From positions 806,001 to 870,000 of the forward strand of contig NZ_JAKNTK010000001.1 of assembly GCF_022440805.1 (NCBI RefSeq): a DNA stretch of 64,000 nucleotides. The letters run 5' to 3'. The position numbers and the translations under genes are program-made. The notes below the pieces were generated by a model. That model was not told the origin of the DNA, ran no database searches, and saw nothing but the letters and a program-made list of their open reading frames with translations. Below are positions 1 to 10,900 of the stretch, piece by piece (the first letter of the stretch is position 1; every line of letters begins with the position of its first letter). Origin of the DNA: Holdemania massiliensis (GTDB lineage: Bacteria; Bacillota_I; Bacilli_A; Erysipelotrichales; Erysipelotrichaceae).

Positions 1-475
1 AAGGCAGGCTGATCCAGGAAAGCGCAGCAAACAGTGTCAGCGGTGCCAGCATACTGTAAAAAAACTGCGGCAGATAAGCTCCAAAGTAGGTTTCCAGCTG
101 ATCAACGCCTTCAACCGCAATTTGTACGATCTCCGCTGTCGCAGTCTGTTCCCGATAACTCACGCCCAGACGCAGTAATTTTTCCAGGATCTGCCGGCGC
201 AAAATCTGCTTGACAGAGCGCGAAGCCTCGAAGCTTTTGCGGCTGGCGGCGCTTGTACAGAACCATCGGACCACCAAACTGCCGAAGATAAGTACGGCCG
301 CTAAGCTTAGCTGCAGAGCGTTCAGCTGATTTTTCCATAAGGCTTCCAACACAAAAGCGAAGGTAAATAAAATGATCATGTTGGCGATCAAACTGCCCCA
401 TTGCAGCAAAACCTGATCCCGGATAGCCTGTTTGGATTCGGGCACGGCCTGAATCAGTCGTTTATTGATCATCAT
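1..475 (-). CDS. CydD-like ABC exporter, membrane domain (3' end outside window)
   Basis: This is the first 158 codons of a minus-strand gene that runs off the left edge. It starts with tandem ATGs (MMINKRLIQAVPESK) behind a GGGAGGAG ribosome site at about 486-493. The visible part is the first half of an ABC-exporter membrane domain. It has hydrophobic stretches (SLIANMIILFTFAFVLEAL, LSLAAVLIFGSLVV), a charged loop (RRQILEKLLRLGVSYREQ) and the coupling-region text VEGVDQLETYFGAYLPQFFY. That last text is typical of CydD/CydC-type fused exporters, which export thiols or hemes in their best-known members. The ATPase half is not visible, so the substrate is open. An upstream promoter with flanking palindromes suggests its own repressor. 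Confidence 0.75.
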   Translation of the reverse strand, partial: MMINKRLIQAVPESKQAIRDQVLLQWGSLIANMIILFTFAFVLEALWKNQLNALQLSLAAVLIFGSLVVRWFCTSAASRKSFEASRSVKQILRRQILEKLLRLGVSYREQTATAEIVQIAVEGVDQLETYFGAYLPQFFYSMLAPLTLFAALSWISLP

Positions 476-499
476 TGAGAAAACTCCTCCCATCAAAAT

Positions 500-515
500 G
501 TTAACTTAAGATAAC
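500..515. promoter_or_regulatory. Palindromic operator, copy 1
   Basis: GTTAACTTAAGATAAC is a near-perfect 16-bp palindrome lying between the promoter and start codon of the minus-strand ABC gene. A second copy at 612-627 shares the frame GTTANNTTAANNTAAC. Two copies flanking one promoter suggest a dimeric repressor such as a MarR or TetR type. The regulator is not in the window. Confidence 0.5.
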
Positions 516-524
516 ATTAAGCTT

Positions 525-559
525 AAAAAGAATGCGGATAATGTACCCGCGTTCTTTTT
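525..559. terminator. Bidirectional hairpin with A/T flanks in the ABC gene leader
   Basis: A 13-bp stem (525-537 pairing with 547-559, one G-T wobble) has a 9-nt loop. The stem starts in an A run and ends in a T run on both strands, as a bidirectional intrinsic terminator would. It lies between the predicted promoter (576-604) and the start of the minus-strand ABC gene, so it could also act as an attenuator. Confidence 0.5.
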
Positions 560-575
560 ATCTTCAACATGATGA

Positions 576-604
576 AATTTAACACTGATTAACCAGTTTG
601 TCAA
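576..604 (-). promoter_or_regulatory. Sigma-A-type promoter for the ABC exporter gene
   Basis: On the minus strand TTGACA (599-604) and TTAAAT (576-581) are separated by 17 nt. Operator-like palindromes lie just upstream (612-627) and downstream (500-515). Confidence 0.55.
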
Positions 605-611
605 TCAAAAA

Positions 612-627
612 GTTAAATTAAGCTAAC
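612..627. promoter_or_regulatory. Palindromic operator, copy 2
   Basis: GTTAAATTAAGCTAAC is the second copy of the GTTANNTTAANNTAAC palindrome. It sits just upstream of the predicted -35 box of the minus-strand promoter at 576-604. Confidence 0.5.
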
Positions 628-701
628 AATGATTTGCATTTTCTTCAGGATTCACAGGGGCTGAGCCAGAGTTAGATTCTCGCAGAAATGAATGTCTGCT
701 T

Positions 702-1196
702 TTATTGAGCTTCAAGCCATGCGGGAAGATCCTGCAGCGTATTCTCGGTATTTAACAGATAAAAGGAATCTGTAATTTTCTTCTGTGAACGATGCTGCAG
801 AGCAGGGATACTTCTCAATCGCTGTTTGGAAAAGAACGCACTGAAAGATTCCATGCCCTCCTCAAAGATTTTCTCATAGTCTTCAGTGGTGTCAGGAAGC
901 CGGGTAAACCAAAGGATGGGTTCCATATAAAAGACATAGAGTGCGCTTGGATTGTTCAGTGTGCAATTAGCGATTTCTTTTAAGAGGATCGAACAGCCGT
1001 GAACGGTATCCTTTTCATCGCAGAATAACAGATAGTAGTCATCTTCCATCTCACTCAAACGCTCCAGCTGCGTTTCGTCAATAACCAGAGGTTCAGGTGT
1101 TTTTGAAATTTCAGCTCCCAGCGCACTTTTCTTGGATCCACAGGCAGAAAGCAGAAGCAGGCTAAGCATAAAGCAGATTAGTTTTCGGGAAAGCAT
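702..1196 (-). CDS. Small lipoprotein, possibly thioredoxin-fold
   Basis: A predicted 164-residue lipoprotein. The chosen start (MLSRKLICFMLSLLLLSACG) follows a GGAGG site at 1206-1210; an in-frame start 30 bases upstream lacks one. The signal peptide ends in a clear lipobox, LLSACG, so the mature protein should be lipid-anchored at the outer face of the membrane. The body has a strand-like YYLLFCDEKDTVHGC and a later IPAL segment, arranged loosely like a thioredoxin fold with a single Cys in place of CXXC. That resemblance is weak and no function is assigned. No partner gene adjoins it on the same strand. Confidence 0.6.
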   Translation of the reverse strand: MLSRKLICFMLSLLLLSACGSKKSALGAEISKTPEPLVIDETQLERLSEMEDDYYLLFCDEKDTVHGCSILLKEIANCTLNNPSALYVFYMEPILWFTRLPDTTEDYEKIFEEGMESFSAFFSKQRLRSIPALQHRSQKKITDSFYLLNTENTLQDLPAWLEAQ

Positions 1197-1323
1197 AATT
1201 AAGAACCTCCTTTTTCTTTTTGTCATTTCTCAATCCTATACAAGCTGATGAAATGTCCGATGTCCTGATTTCAGGTTATCGTATCTGATCGATTTTTGCA
1301 ATGATCTGTTAAAAATTCGGGCA

Positions 1324-1355
1324 TAAAAAAAGCCCATCGGAATTCGCCGATGGGC
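1324..1355 (-). terminator. Intrinsic terminator of the aldo/keto reductase gene
   Basis: The stem GCCCATCGG/CCGATGGGC (1332-1355) is followed on the minus strand by a run of seven T, about 30 nt past the stop of the aldo/keto reductase. Confidence 0.85.
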
Positions 1356-1384
1356 AGGAATTAAAAGAATAATATGGAAGTGTC

Positions 1385-2314
1385 TTAACAGGCTTTCAGT
1401 TTGGCGTATAATTCGTCTTCTAATAAAGCGCTGCCGGCAGCGGCGTTAGCGGCGGCTTGCTTTGGCGACTTGGCCCCGGGAATAACGACAGGTTGGCAAG
1501 GATGGTTAAGAATATAGCGCAGACTGGTTTCGATCAGATTTTCACGGCCTACAGCGGCGATGATCCGGTCTAAGCGGTCCATTTTCTGCAGATAAACCTC
1601 ACGGGCACTGCCGCCTTCATTGAACGGAGTTCGGATCGTGTCCGTGAAGTGTGTTTCACGGGTATAATGACCAGAAAGAATGCCTTGGGCTAATGGGCCG
1701 CGGACAAGCACGCCGATGTTGTTATTCAGGCAGTAGTCCAGCATGCCGTTGGTTTCCGGGGCTTTGTTGATCAGCGAATAATCCAGCTCAACCACCTCGC
1801 AGCTGCCGCGGCGGTTAAATTCTTTCAGGACATTCAGATCATCCGTTGAGATTCCATAATGATGGATCAATCCCCGCCGTTTCAGCTCATCCAGTCCATC
1901 CAGCCAGGGCTCGACTTCCTCCGGTTTTAAATCATTGAGATGACACAGCGCAACATCCAGGTAATTTGTCTGTAAGCGAAACAGCGAAGCGTGGCAGGCT
2001 TCGATCACGATATCGCCACAGGTAAACTGCATCGCTCCGCCGAAACGTTTGGCCCAGTTGCCGAATTTGGAGATGAAGACGACATTTTCACGCAAGCCTT
2101 TTAAGGCTTGTCCCAGCCGCTCCTCCGAACAGCCTCCAGGGATGCCGTATGCATCCGCTGTATCAAAAACGGTAATACCTTGGTTGTAAGCGGTCTGAAT
2201 TGTATCGTAAACCTGTTTTTCATCCAGCTCGCCCCATTGATTGCCAATGTTCCAGGTTCCCATGCCCACCGCCGAAACATCCAATCCTGTTTTTCCTAGT
2301 TTTCTTTTCAGCAT
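1385..2314 (-). CDS. Aldo/keto reductase
   Basis: A 309-residue NAD(P)H-dependent oxidoreductase of the aldo/keto reductase superfamily (TIM barrel), full length for the family. The N-terminus carries the usual KRKLGKTGLDVSAVGMGTWN and DTADAYG motifs, the latter holding the catalytic Asp/Tyr. The expected Lys appears in VFISKFGNW, and HYGIS and VVIPGAKSPKQ (cofactor 2'-phosphate region) follow. The start has an AGGAGG site at 2321-2326. An extended -10 (TGATATAAT, minus strand, 2338-2346) lies just upstream, and a terminator follows. It appears monocistronic. The substrate cannot be told from sequence. Confidence 0.9.
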   Translation of the reverse strand: MLKRKLGKTGLDVSAVGMGTWNIGNQWGELDEKQVYDTIQTAYNQGITVFDTADAYGIPGGCSEERLGQALKGLRENVVFISKFGNWAKRFGGAMQFTCGDIVIEACHASLFRLQTNYLDVALCHLNDLKPEEVEPWLDGLDELKRRGLIHHYGISTDDLNVLKEFNRRGSCEVVELDYSLINKAPETNGMLDYCLNNNIGVLVRGPLAQGILSGHYTRETHFTDTIRTPFNEGGSAREVYLQKMDRLDRIIAAVGRENLIETSLRYILNHPCQPVVIPGAKSPKQAAANAAAGSALLEDELYAKLKAC

Positions 2315-2337
2315 ATGTTTCCTCCTGACTTTTTCTC

Positions 2338-2346
2338 ATTATATCA
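2338..2346 (-). promoter_or_regulatory. Extended -10 promoter of the aldo/keto reductase gene
   Basis: Minus-strand TGATATAAT lies 24 nt upstream of the start codon. No good -35 box is visible at the normal distance, which fits an extended -10 promoter. The remaining intergenic bases up to the groES promoter (2347-2546) show no other clear feature. Confidence 0.4.
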
Positions 2347-2546
2347 TTGTCAGCGAAGGAAAGGGAATTCATCAGGCAGCTTCAGTTTTAAAACCTGTGA
2401 CTGAAACGGCCTGCTTCGGCGTGGTTCCTTGAGGATTGATTATCTGTTCAGCTGTCAAAAAGGGCGAAGCTTCGCTGTTTCTGTACGATAGACTTAGAAC
2501 ACAGCCTGTCAATTTAGAATTTCTTGCAGAAAGTCGCGAAGAAGTG

Positions 2547-2574
2547 TTGACAAAGAAGCTTGGCAGACTATAAT
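2547..2574 (+). promoter_or_regulatory. Sigma-A promoter of groESL
   Basis: A consensus TTGACA (2547-2552) and TATAAT (2569-2574) are spaced by 16 nt, immediately upstream of the CIRCE operator. Confidence 0.85.
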
Positions 2575-2582
2575 AATAAGTG

Positions 2583-2609
2583 CTAGCACTGATGAAGCAA
2601 GAGTGCTAA
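2583..2609. promoter_or_regulatory. CIRCE operator (HrcA binding site)
   Basis: The arms CTAGCACTG and GAGTGCTAA are separated by 9 nt. This matches the CIRCE consensus TTAGCACTC-N9-GAGTGCTAA with two changes in the left arm. It covers the expected transcription start of groES, so HrcA-mediated heat-shock repression is expected. hrcA itself is not in the window. Confidence 0.9.
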
Positions 2610-2633
2610 GGTGAGCGATAAGGAGGAATTACG

Positions 2634-2915
2634 ATGATTAGACCATGTAATGATTTTGTGCTCTTAGAGAAAGAAAAGGCAGAAGAAAAAACCGCCAGCG
2701 GGATTATCCTGACTGACAAAAACACAGAAAAACCGACCGTCGGCAAGGTGCTGGCAGTCAACGGCGGACATGAAGTTGACGGCAAGCATGTAGATTGCTG
2801 CGTCAAAGTCAACGACCGTGTTATCTACGAAAAGTACGGCGGAACAGAAGTCAAGATCGACGGTGTGGAATATCTGTTAGTCCAGGAATCCAAGATCATG
2901 GCTGTAATTGAATAA
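2634..2915 (+). CDS. groES: Co-chaperonin GroES
   Basis: A 93-residue Hsp10 co-chaperonin that caps the GroEL ring in the cytoplasm. It begins MIRPCNDFVLLEKEKAEEKT and contains the mobile-loop region ASGIILTDKNTEKPTVGKVLAV and a C-terminal VEYLLVQESKIMAVIE, at full family length. The start codon follows AGGAGG at 2621-2626. It is the first gene of a two-gene operon, 25 nt ahead of groEL, under the sigma-A/CIRCE control region. Confidence 0.97.
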   Translation: MIRPCNDFVLLEKEKAEEKTASGIILTDKNTEKPTVGKVLAVNGGHEVDGKHVDCCVKVNDRVIYEKYGGTEVKIDGVEYLLVQESKIMAVIE

Positions 2916-2940
2916 ATAAAAAATAAGGAGGAATGAGAAT

Positions 2941-4563
2941 ATGGCGAAGGAAGTCCGTTTTTCTAAAGATGCCCGCGTTGCAATGATGAAGGGCGTCGAC
3001 ACGCTGGCCGATACGGTCAAAATTACATTGGGTCCGAAAGGCCGTAATGTTGTTCTGGAAAGAAGCTATGGTTCACCGCTGATTACCAATGACGGTGTTA
3101 CGATCGCAAAAGAAATCGAATGTGAAGATAAAATTGAAAACATGGGCGCCAAGCTGGTTCTGGAAGTAGCGTCCAAGACCAACGATACAGCTGGCGACGG
3201 CACAACAACCGCGACGCTTTTGGCACAGTCGATGATCCACAAAGGCATGAGCAGCGTTGAAAAAGGAACCAATCCGGTTCTGATGAGAAGCGGTATGGAA
3301 AAAGCCGCGAAGTTCATTGCCGACAAGCTGCTGGAACAGACGCATAAAGTTGAAACCAACCAGGATATTGCCCAGGTTGCGGCGATTTCTTCCGGGGATG
3401 CGGAAGTCGGCGAAATCATTGCCAAAGCGATGGAAAAGGTCGGCCGTGAAGGCGTAATTACCGTGGATGAATCCAATGGCTTTGAAACGGAGCTGGAAAC
3501 GGTTGAAGGTCTTCAGTATGACAAAGGCTTCATCAGCCCATACATGGTTTCCAACCGGGAAAAGAACGAAGCCGTGCTGGATAATCCATATATCTTAGTA
3601 ACAGATCAGAAGATCAACACGATCCAGGAAGTTCTGCCGTTGCTGGAAAAGATCGTTCAGACCAACAAGCCGTTATTGATCATTGCTGATGATATTGATC
3701 AGGAAGTCGTTGCAACGCTGGTTCTGAATAAGTTAAGAGGCACCTTCAATGTAGTCTGCACCAAGGCGCCAAGCTTCGGCGACAATCAGAAGGCCATGCT
3801 GGAAGATATCGCAATTGTTACCGGTGCGAAGTATTTCGCCAAGGATCTGGCCATGGAGCTGAAAGACGGCGAAATTGAAGATCTCGGTCACGCAAATCGG
3901 GTTGTCGTTAAGAAAGACGACACGACGATTGTCGGCGGAACTGGTGAGAAAGAAAAAATTGACGATCGGATTGCAGAATTGAAGCAGCAGATTGAAAATA
4001 CAACGCAGGAATACGACAAGAAGCGTCTGAATGAACGTCTGGCGAAGCTGACAACCGGTGTTGCGATTGTCAAGGTTGGCGCTGCGACAGAAAGTGAAAT
4101 GAAAGAAAAGAAGCTGAGAATTGAAGATGCTCTGAATGCAACGAAAGCGGCAGTCATGGAAGGCATCGTCATCGGCGGCGGCGCAGCTCTGGCTTCCATC
4201 TACCGTGAATACCGCGATGAGCTGAAGGGTGAAACATCCGACGAACAGAAGGGTATCAGTGCCGTCTTTGAAGCCATCGTTAAACCGTTGTACCAGATTG
4301 CGGAAAACGCTGGTTATGATGGGGATCAGATTGTTTCCCGTCAGCTGACAGAAGGCAAGAACATCGGCTTTGACGCGAAGAAGGGTGAATGGGTCGATAT
4401 GTTTGAAGCTGGTATTGTGGATCCGACAAAGGTTACTCGCAACGCTCTGCTGAATGCAGCTTCGATTTCAGCCCTGTTCATCACCACCGAAGCGGCGGTC
4501 GCTGAATTGCCGGAAAAGAATGCTCCAGCAGCTCCAGCTATGCCTGAAGGCGGCATGTACTAA
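2941..4563 (+). CDS. groEL: Chaperonin GroEL
   Basis: A 540-residue Hsp60 chaperonin, full length. The ATP-binding motif DGTTTAT is near residue 87, TLGPKGRNVVL is near the N-terminus, and the apical domain and the equatorial GGGAAL are present. The tail ends MPEGGMY, a shortened form of the usual Gly/Met repeat. A ribosome site (AAGGAGG) precedes the ATG. It is co-transcribed with groES and closed by a strong terminator at 4594-4628. It assists folding of cytoplasmic proteins. Confidence 0.98.
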   Translation: MAKEVRFSKDARVAMMKGVDTLADTVKITLGPKGRNVVLERSYGSPLITNDGVTIAKEIECEDKIENMGAKLVLEVASKTNDTAGDGTTTATLLAQSMIHKGMSSVEKGTNPVLMRSGMEKAAKFIADKLLEQTHKVETNQDIAQVAAISSGDAEVGEIIAKAMEKVGREGVITVDESNGFETELETVEGLQYDKGFISPYMVSNREKNEAVLDNPYILVTDQKINTIQEVLPLLEKIVQTNKPLLIIADDIDQEVVATLVLNKLRGTFNVVCTKAPSFGDNQKAMLEDIAIVTGAKYFAKDLAMELKDGEIEDLGHANRVVVKKDDTTIVGGTGEKEKIDDRIAELKQQIENTTQEYDKKRLNERLAKLTTGVAIVKVGAATESEMKEKKLRIEDALNATKAAVMEGIVIGGGAALASIYREYRDELKGETSDEQKGISAVFEAIVKPLYQIAENAGYDGDQIVSRQLTEGKNIGFDAKKGEWVDMFEAGIVDPTKVTRNALLNAASISALFITTEAAVAELPEKNAPAAPAMPEGGMY

Positions 4564-4593
4564 GCCTTCATTCCTATAACATTGAGTTCCAGG

Positions 4594-4628
4594 CAGACAG
4601 CACATCCCCCAGTGCTGTCTGTTTTTTT
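4594..4628 (+). terminator. Intrinsic terminator of groESL
   Basis: The stem CAGACAGCAC/GTGCTGTCTG with an 8-nt loop is followed by a T run. The bases from here to about 4875 are strikingly AT-rich compared with groEL and mark the start of the Rhs island. No longer gene was seen in them. Confidence 0.9.
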
Positions 4629-4878
4629 ATTGTTTCATTCATGATTTCAAAACTATCAATTAAAATTAGTTTTACGAATTGTGAAATATATTTCATAATT
4701 CATTTTTAGCAGTGATAAAATTATTACATTTCTAGTTTTATCCACCCTTATTTCTATTTATATATATTTCTTTAAATATTACATTCTGAACATTCCCTAT
4801 ATCTTTATGAAATTTTGTTTGACAAGAGTTTCACTTTATAATAATTTACCTTAGTAAGGGCTTACAGGGGGAATAACA

Positions 4879-4923
4879 ATGTTTAATATTATTAAGTATA
4901 TTAAATTTTATCTGCGAAGATGA
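4879..4923 (+). CDS. Possible 14-codon leader peptide upstream of the Rhs gene
   Basis: A very short open frame, MFNIIKYIKFYLRR, has an AGGGGG site 7 nt before its ATG. It ends 50 nt before the Rhs start, which itself begins MFKRVKK. Both lie downstream of the AT-rich promoter-like zone around 4815-4842. The sequence is basic and aromatic. It could be a translated leader that tunes expression of the very long gene, or a chance frame in AT-rich DNA. Confidence 0.25.
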   Translation: MFNIIKYIKFYLRR

Positions 4924-4972
4924 TTTTTTGTTTTTTATTAAAAGACCATAAAAAGAAATAAGGGGAGAAAAA

Positions 4973-7900
4973 ATGTTTAAGAGAGTAAAAAAAGTTTTGG
5001 AATGTATTTTAATCATCTGTTTGTTGACAATCCAAATCAATGATGCTGCAATTGTTGCTCAAGCTGAAAATAATCGCGTTCGCTTAAAGCCGACACAAGG
5101 TTATCAAACAATAGAAGTTAACCAGGGAAGAAAAGAATCAAGGCTAACAACAAATGAAGAAGTACCTGATGATACAATATCAGGCCAACCTTCTGATTCT
5201 GAGACAACGCCTGAACCTACACAAGAACCTGAAAATCCAGAACTGACACCAGAGCCAACTGCAGAACCAACTCAGCAGCCTGAACCGGCAGAAACACCGG
5301 AGATTTTGCCGACCTTAGAGCCTCAGGAAAGTATTGAACCTGATACGCCAAGTCCAACACCAACAATTGAACCGACTCTCATTCCAACCGTTTCGCCAAG
5401 CAGCACTCCGGGAGTGACGGCTACGCCTACAACAACGCCATCCGTAACACCTTCCACAGATAAAACGATTTTTTCATTAAACGATCAGGAAGAAAGCCAA
5501 AACCTAACTGAAATAGTTGAAGAAAGAACAGAAAACTCTAAGACATATGATCTAGGTGAAGGAATTTATAAAACCGATGTCTATATGAATCCTATACATA
5601 GAAAAATTGATGGGCAGTATGTAGAGATCAATACAAATTTAGATTCAGGTATTTCTTTATTATCAGAAGAAGGCCAAACAATTATAGCTCAAAATAATGA
5701 TGTTTATTATAATGCTAGATTCTATTCTGGCGGGAATATTTTATCACAGATCAGAAATGAAAATGATGCACTTATCCAGACAGAAGTCGCCCAAGGGAAT
5801 ACCTCTACTTATCTGTCTGAATCAGATACAATTCAGTATTTTGATGTTTATCCGAATATTGATTTTCAGTATCGGATCATGACAACTGCATTGAAGGAAA
5901 ATATTCTTTTAAAAGAAGGTTTTACTGGAAATGAACTACGGTATCAGTTAGATATTGGAAATTTAAATCCTGAAAAAGATGATACAGGAATGCTTTACTT
6001 CAAAGACAGTGAAGGTACAATTCAATTTATTTATGAATTACCTTATCTTATGGATGCGGCAAAAGAAGCATCATTTGACGTTTCTGTAGACTATGAAAGA
6101 ATTAATGATACGAAAATTGAATTAATTATTCAATGGAATGAAGCTTGGACTCAAAGTGAAAGCCGTGTTTATCCAATTATTATTGATCCTGTGATCACTC
6201 CATACAGTGATTATGATGGAGTGGATGTTACTTCTTCATATGTTAGAAGTACAGATGGCAAGGCGATACAGTCAAAGAATATGCGAGTAGGATATGAGAG
6301 CCGATCTCAGGCATCGGAGTTAACGATTGAATGGGCACGCTCAATTATTCATTTCAAGATGCCAGACATCGGAACTGGAAAAAGAATTATTGATGCGAAA
6401 ATGAAATTGTTCCGAGTTAATGGTTATGTGGATCATGCTGGAATTGATGTTTATTCCACAGCAGCTTATCTCGATCCTGCAAATGCTAATTATTATAATT
6501 TGCCTGAGAAAAAGAAAATAAGTAATGTCTCTGCACAAAGCTTGATGGGGACAGGGTATAAAGAGTTTGATATTACAGCTCACGCTAAGGATCTATATGC
6601 TGGAACAGATAAGACTTTGATTCTAATTTCTCAAGATGAATATGATAAAACTAAAGGTCCAAATGTTTTTATGACGGAAGGCAATACGGACCGACCGGTA
6701 ATTTCATTAACATATAGTGTAGATGAAGATGTTGATTCTGGTTTAGATCCCAATTTAATGCTTACTAATTTAAGAATTTATTCTAAAGGCATTAATCAGT
6801 TTTATGGAATTAGCATTGATGGCATCCTCAAACCACGATATTATGTTGTATTCTATCTTTGTAAATTAAATGACAAGGGTGAAATTGTTCGCGTTGGAAA
6901 AGATCATTATTATGAATTAAATGAAAATCCAGGAACTACCTATATTGATCCTATATTTGTAACGTCACCAGTTGAAGGCGTACAGCATTTTGAAAAAGAG
7001 CCGGCGAATTTTACAACACCTTATATGGAAACGAGTGATTTTTCAGAAGGAGAAACCGTTTATTTGTATGAAGTTACAATAATGGAAGATCCGAGCGGCA
7101 GATACGGCGAGTATTCGTCATATACAGATCGTTTCTTATTTCATGAAGTAAAATTGGGAGAAACTTTGCCATCTTTAGCTGCTTACTACGGCGTTTCAAT
7201 TGAACAGATTCAATTCGATAATAATACAACCGATAATGTTCTGGTTGAAGGTCAGAATATTGTTATCCGAATTCCTTCCGATACGCTTAAACCCAATGCA
7301 GATAGTTTTAGACCTCCTGTAACGATCACCGAATACACTGCAGATTATAAATATCGTGGTGATGTCTGCCTTTTTGCCTGTTATACTGCTGATCCAGTAA
7401 ATGTAGGGAGCGGTAATTATTATCATAGTAATGTTGATCTGAAGCTTAAAGGTTATGAAAGTATTGAATTAAAAAGGTTTTATAATTCTTCGGGTGAAAT
7501 AATGTCCTCTTTATTTGGAAATAATTTTACAACGAACTTCGATCAGTTTACTTTTTACGATAAAGATCATAATCTCTACTATTTAACTGAAAATGGAAGA
7601 ATATATCAATATATTTATAATAACGGAAACTATACAACAGATATTGACAATCCATTTACACTGTCTTTTGAAGATAACAAAATTGTGATTACTGATGAAA
7701 ACACACACAACGTTATGTATTTTAATGAATATGGGCTGCTTGACAAAATACAGGAGTTAAGCGGACAGTTCATTAAGCCGGTTTATGATGAATATGGAAT
7801 GATCAGAAAACTAAGCTTATCGGATGCCAGTGAAGTAATATTTAATTACAACAATCAGAATATGGTTCAGGAGATTATTCTGCCGGACGCTACCAAAGTA

Positions 7901-10900
7901 TTTTATGAGTATAATGAAAACCGGCAGCTAACGAAATTTACAAATGCCCAAGGATATACTGAAACCTATTCTTATGATGAATCGGGTCATATCAATGAGA
8001 TTGTCGATGAAAATGGAGATTCATTAGGACGAAATACTTATGATAATCAAAATCGCGTAGTTCGTCAGATGGATGGTGAAGATAATGTGACAACCTTTGA
8101 GTATCAGCCGGGGAAAACGATTGTTACAAAAGGATCCAATGCGGTTACTTATTATATAGATTCTCTTGAACGTGTTACCAAAATTGAGTTCAGCGATGGG
8201 ACGAGCCGTACTAACGATTATTCCAACGTCGAAAATCAATTGCTTTATTCCACAAATGAACTCGGTGCGAAGGCAGAATTTACTTATAATTCATATGGGG
8301 ATATCGAACAAGCTAAAGATTTCGACGGCAAAATTGAGTCGTATGAGAAGAACGAGTATGGATTTCCAACTAGAATTAATTACTCAGACGGAAGCTATGA
8401 AGCGTTTACTTATGATAATCAAATGAATGTACTCACGCATAGAAACAAGTATGGAAAGACGGAGAGCTATGCTTATAATGACAAGAGCCAGGTCATCGAA
8501 CATGTCGATTTTTACAATGGGAAAACGCAGATGGAGTATACAGGCAGCAACTTAACCCGAGCAGTTTTACCAAATGGGGAAGTAGTTATTTATGAATATG
8601 ACGAGCTGAATCATCTCAAGAAAGAAAATCATGACGGATATTCTATTAACTATGTCGTTGACGCTTATGGAAGAAATACAGAAAAAAGGTATTCAACGGG
8701 AAGAACTGAAAAGTGGGAATATGATGGCCGAGGGAATATCACAAAGTATACAGATCCTAACGGCTTAATTACAACGACAGAATATAATAGTATGGATTTA
8801 CCAATCTTGGTAACCCGTGGAAATCTGACGGAATCTTATACTTATGACGCAGAAGGAAGGAAAACATCCTATACTGATAAATTTGGAAAGACAGAAACTT
8901 ATGTCTATGACATAAAAGGAAACTTAACTGAAACAACTGATAAATATGGAAACAAAACCACAAACACCTATGATGCTGCGTCTAACTTAATCAAAACGGT
9001 GGACAGTTTGGGTAATATCATCCTATATACGTATACGAATGGATTATTAACCACGGAAACGAATGGACGTGGTGAAAAAACAACGTATGAATATGATAGT
9101 TTGAAGCGTTTGACTAAAACAAAATATTGGAATGGTCAGACCGTGATCAACGAATATAACGATCAAGGATTGATTTCAAAATCGACAGATTCTAAAGGTA
9201 TTGTTACTGAATATTTTTATGATGCGACAGGGAAAGAAACGAAAGTCACTGTCAATGGTATTTCTGAGTCTAAAGTGTATAATGCAGACGGCAATCTTAT
9301 CGAAGAAATTGATAAAAAAGGTGTTAAAACACAATATGGCTATGATGTCAATGGCAATCAAAATTACGTTCTATATCAGGATGGTACCGAGGTTTTCCGA
9401 ATTTATGACATCTATGGCAATATGATTTCAGAAACAGATCAGCTAGGACATATAAAAACAATTGAATACGATGCAGCCGGCAACGTAATAAAAGAGACAG
9501 ACCATTTAGGAAACACTGCAATCTATACTTATAACGGTCTTTCTCAATTAGTTGAATCGACAGATAAAGAGGGATTTGTCACAACTTTTGAGTATAATGA
9601 TTTTGGCATGATTATAAAAGAGATTTCACCGCGAGATTATATTACGACTTATGAATATGACAGCTTCGGCAATTTAACGAAGAAATATGTTGACAATGTA
9701 CTCATTGAGGAAAATCATTATGATAATCATGGCCGTGTTACAGAAACGAAAACGCTGAAAGATCATACGACAAATACTTTAGACGCATTTGGAAACGTTT
9801 TGAAAAAAGTTGATCATAATACATTACTGGAAACAAATTATGAATATGATCTTCATGGAAATCTAGTCAAAGAAACCAATACTGCTGGTCAGCAGAAGCT
9901 TTATACTTATGATATGTATAATCGTTTAAAAACAATGACGAATTCCTTGTCACAAGTTGTGACTTACGATTATGACGTTTTCGATAATATCGTTAAAGAA
10001 ACAAACAAAGGCATTGTCTCAGAAATGAGCTATACAGCTAAGGGTGAGTTATTATCCAGAAAAGAATCCGACGTAACGACAAGCTATGAATATGATATTT
10101 TTGGCAATGCTACAAAAAAGTTGGAGAATGATATAATTGTCGAAACGAATCAATATGATGCTTTATCACGTGTTATAAGAACAACGGATGCTTTAGGTAA
10201 TTTTACTACTTTTGTTTATGATGCTGAAGGGAATCTGCTTGAGGAAACTGACAAAAACGGTAATAAAATTAAACACGAGTATGATAAAAAAGGCCAGGAA
10301 ATAAAAACAACGGATGCTTTAGGTAATGTGTTTACTTATGTTTATGACGCTGATGGAAATCAAATCGAATCAAAAGATCCAGCAGGCAATAAAACGACAA
10401 CCCAATATAATGCTTTCTCACAGCCAGTTAAAGAAGTAGACTCACGAGGATTCTTGACTGAATATGTGTATAACGCAAAGCAGCAGCTTATTACAAAAAA
10501 ATTGCCTTATAACTATCAAGTGAATATGACTTATGATAATGCAGGCAATAATATCAGTGTAAAGGATACACGTGGAAATATTAGCTATACAGAATACAAT
10601 TCGTTGGGTTACTTGGTTAAGGAAAAATCAGCAAATGGTGGAGAAACAAATTACTCTTATGATCTAGAAGGTCAATTGACGGAGAAAAAATTTCCTAATA
10701 CCTTAATTGAAAAATACGAATATGACAGCCGCGGCAATTTAATCAAGTTTATTCGTAATGGCAATGTGATCCAAACGAACACGGTTAATTCTATGAATCG
10801 TGTTGTTACCGAAAAAGATGCTTTAAATAATACCATCAGCTACGAATATGATGCTTTTGGCAATGTTACGAAAATAACCAATGGAAATCAGATCACGGTT

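Noticed and set aside
4819..4842. TTGACA plus TATAAT upstream of the Rhs gene as a promoter
   Set aside because: The spacing is only 12 nt; a weaker -35 (TTGTTT at 4815) would fit, but it is not strong enough to list as a feature.
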